DNA from: an uncultured Neisseria sp.
GTDB lineage: Bacteria; Pseudomonadota; Gammaproteobacteria; Burkholderiales; Neisseriaceae
Direction: 5' to 3'
Length of the DNA stretch: 13,185 nucleotides
Assembly (NCBI GenBank): GCA_927911515.1
Contig: CAKMQH010000283.1
Location: 1 to 13,185, forward strand
Below the pieces are notes generated by a model. It ran no database searches and had not been told where the DNA came from. It was given only the letters and a program-made list of their open reading frames with translations. A program made the position numbers and the translations under genes. Below are positions 12,817-13,185 of this stretch, piece by piece. Position 1 is the first letter of the stretch; each line of letters opens with the position of its first letter.

Positions 12817-12996
12817 GAGACCTTTGCAAAAATAGTCTGTTAACGAAATTTGACGCATAAAAATGCGCCAAAAAAATTTCAATTGACTAAAACCTTCCTA
12901 ATATTGAGCAAAAAGTAGGAAAAATCAGAAAGGTTTTGCATTTTGAAAATGAGATTGAGCATAAAATTTTAGTAACCTATGTTATTGCAAGGTCTC
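12817..12996. mobile_element. AT-rich MITE-like repeat with GAGACC ends, 180 bp
   Basis: The left end is GAGACCTTTGCAAAAATAG. The right end, read inward, is GAGACCTTGCAATAACAT, the same with one base missing. The interior is AT-rich and non-coding, with an internal dyad AAAACCTTCCT/AGAAAGGTTTT and a small GCGCAT-type stem. Size, composition and ends fit, from memory, the AT-rich repeat (ATR, about 183 bp) described in meningococcal genomes. The ends resemble those of the IS5-type element whose fragment lies next to it, so that transposase may have moved it. Confidence 0.75.
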
Positions 12997-13185
12997 CCAC
13001 TATAATTTTTTAAGGGTTTAAGAAGGACAGGTTGCGTTTGGAATATCCTTTGATATTGCTTGTGAATAAAAATCTAATTGATGAGATTCGGTTTTTGGGT
13101 TTTGTTGGGCAGTTTCCGCCGAAAAGATTGGACTTCCGTTTGAAGCGGAATAGTGGTTTTATTTGTGGGAGACCATGACTCAAGC
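12997..13185. other. End of window, no firm gene
   Basis: An ATG at 13175 (ATG ACT CAA, cut by the window edge) follows GGAG at 13168-13171 at a spacing of only three bases. It may be the start of the next gene but cannot be judged. GGTCTCCCAC (12991-13000) and GTGGGAGACC (13165-13174) are a 10-bp inverted repeat that overlaps the MITE end on the left and this ATG region on the right. Confidence 0.3.

Noticed and set aside
10293..12818. 841-codon open frame on the plus strand opposite icd
   Set aside because: It lies antisense to a full, recognisable isocitrate dehydrogenase. It runs through the icd terminator and into the IS fragment, has no ribosome binding site and reads as an unstructured Phe/Gly/Val-rich product. 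Codon bias of icd explains the lack of stops.
13013..13180. Open frame of about 54 codons at the right end
   Set aside because: It has no ATG, only TTG starts without a ribosome binding site, and no recognised motif.

Overview
The window is chromosomal DNA of a commensal Neisseria. The clearest sign is the DNA uptake sequence (DUS) AGGTCGTCTGAA or one-base variants of it, present about 17 times. This is the G/T form found in several commensal Neisseria, not the GCCGTCTGAA of meningococcus and gonococcus. Three Correia (CREE/nemis) miniature elements, an IS5-type transposase remnant and an AT-rich GAGACC-ended repeat support the genus. I cannot fix the species; the subflava/flavescens/mucosa group is likely.

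Layout. 1-153 shows no gene. A Correia element (154-260) sits just upstream of a candidate promoter for tig (trigger factor), followed by clpP with a strong intercistronic hairpin between them. A bidirectional DUS terminator separates clpP from a convergent NlpC/P60 lipoprotein gene (minus strand). A second Correia element lies between that gene and a divergent Cof-type HAD phosphatase gene. A shrunken, almost palindromic Correia derivative (4500-4588) and a strong bidirectional terminator follow. Next is a minus-strand rfbD-like gene (dTDP-4-dehydrorhamnose reductase) whose fourth or fifth codon carries a one-base frameshift. A 0.5 kb spacer with DUS copies leads to a lemA-family membrane protein gene, and then to a 0.5 kb AT-rich spacer.

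The centre of the window (7261-8653) is the most unusual part. It is a secreted-protein-like gene with four YCPP motifs, eight cysteines, a Pro-Gln/Pro-Lys tract and then RTX calcium-binding repeats. The two halves are in different frames, joined at a run of seven A. After it come purC, a well-supported but unrecognised basic microprotein gene of about 31 codons with its own terminator, and icd (monomeric NADP isocitrate dehydrogenase, minus strand). The right end is a mobile-element scrapyard: a frameshifted IS5-family transposase fragment next to a 180-bp MITE-like repeat with related ends.

Most genes look like single transcription units. Only tig-clpP could be an operon. Paired DUS copies in inverted orientation serve as the terminators of many units. 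The housekeeping genes (protein folding and turnover, purine synthesis, TCA cycle) are intact. The surface or accessory genes (rfbD, the RTX gene) and the transposase are the frameshifted ones, which fits surface-gene decay or on/off variation, although single-base assembly errors cannot be excluded from sequence alone.
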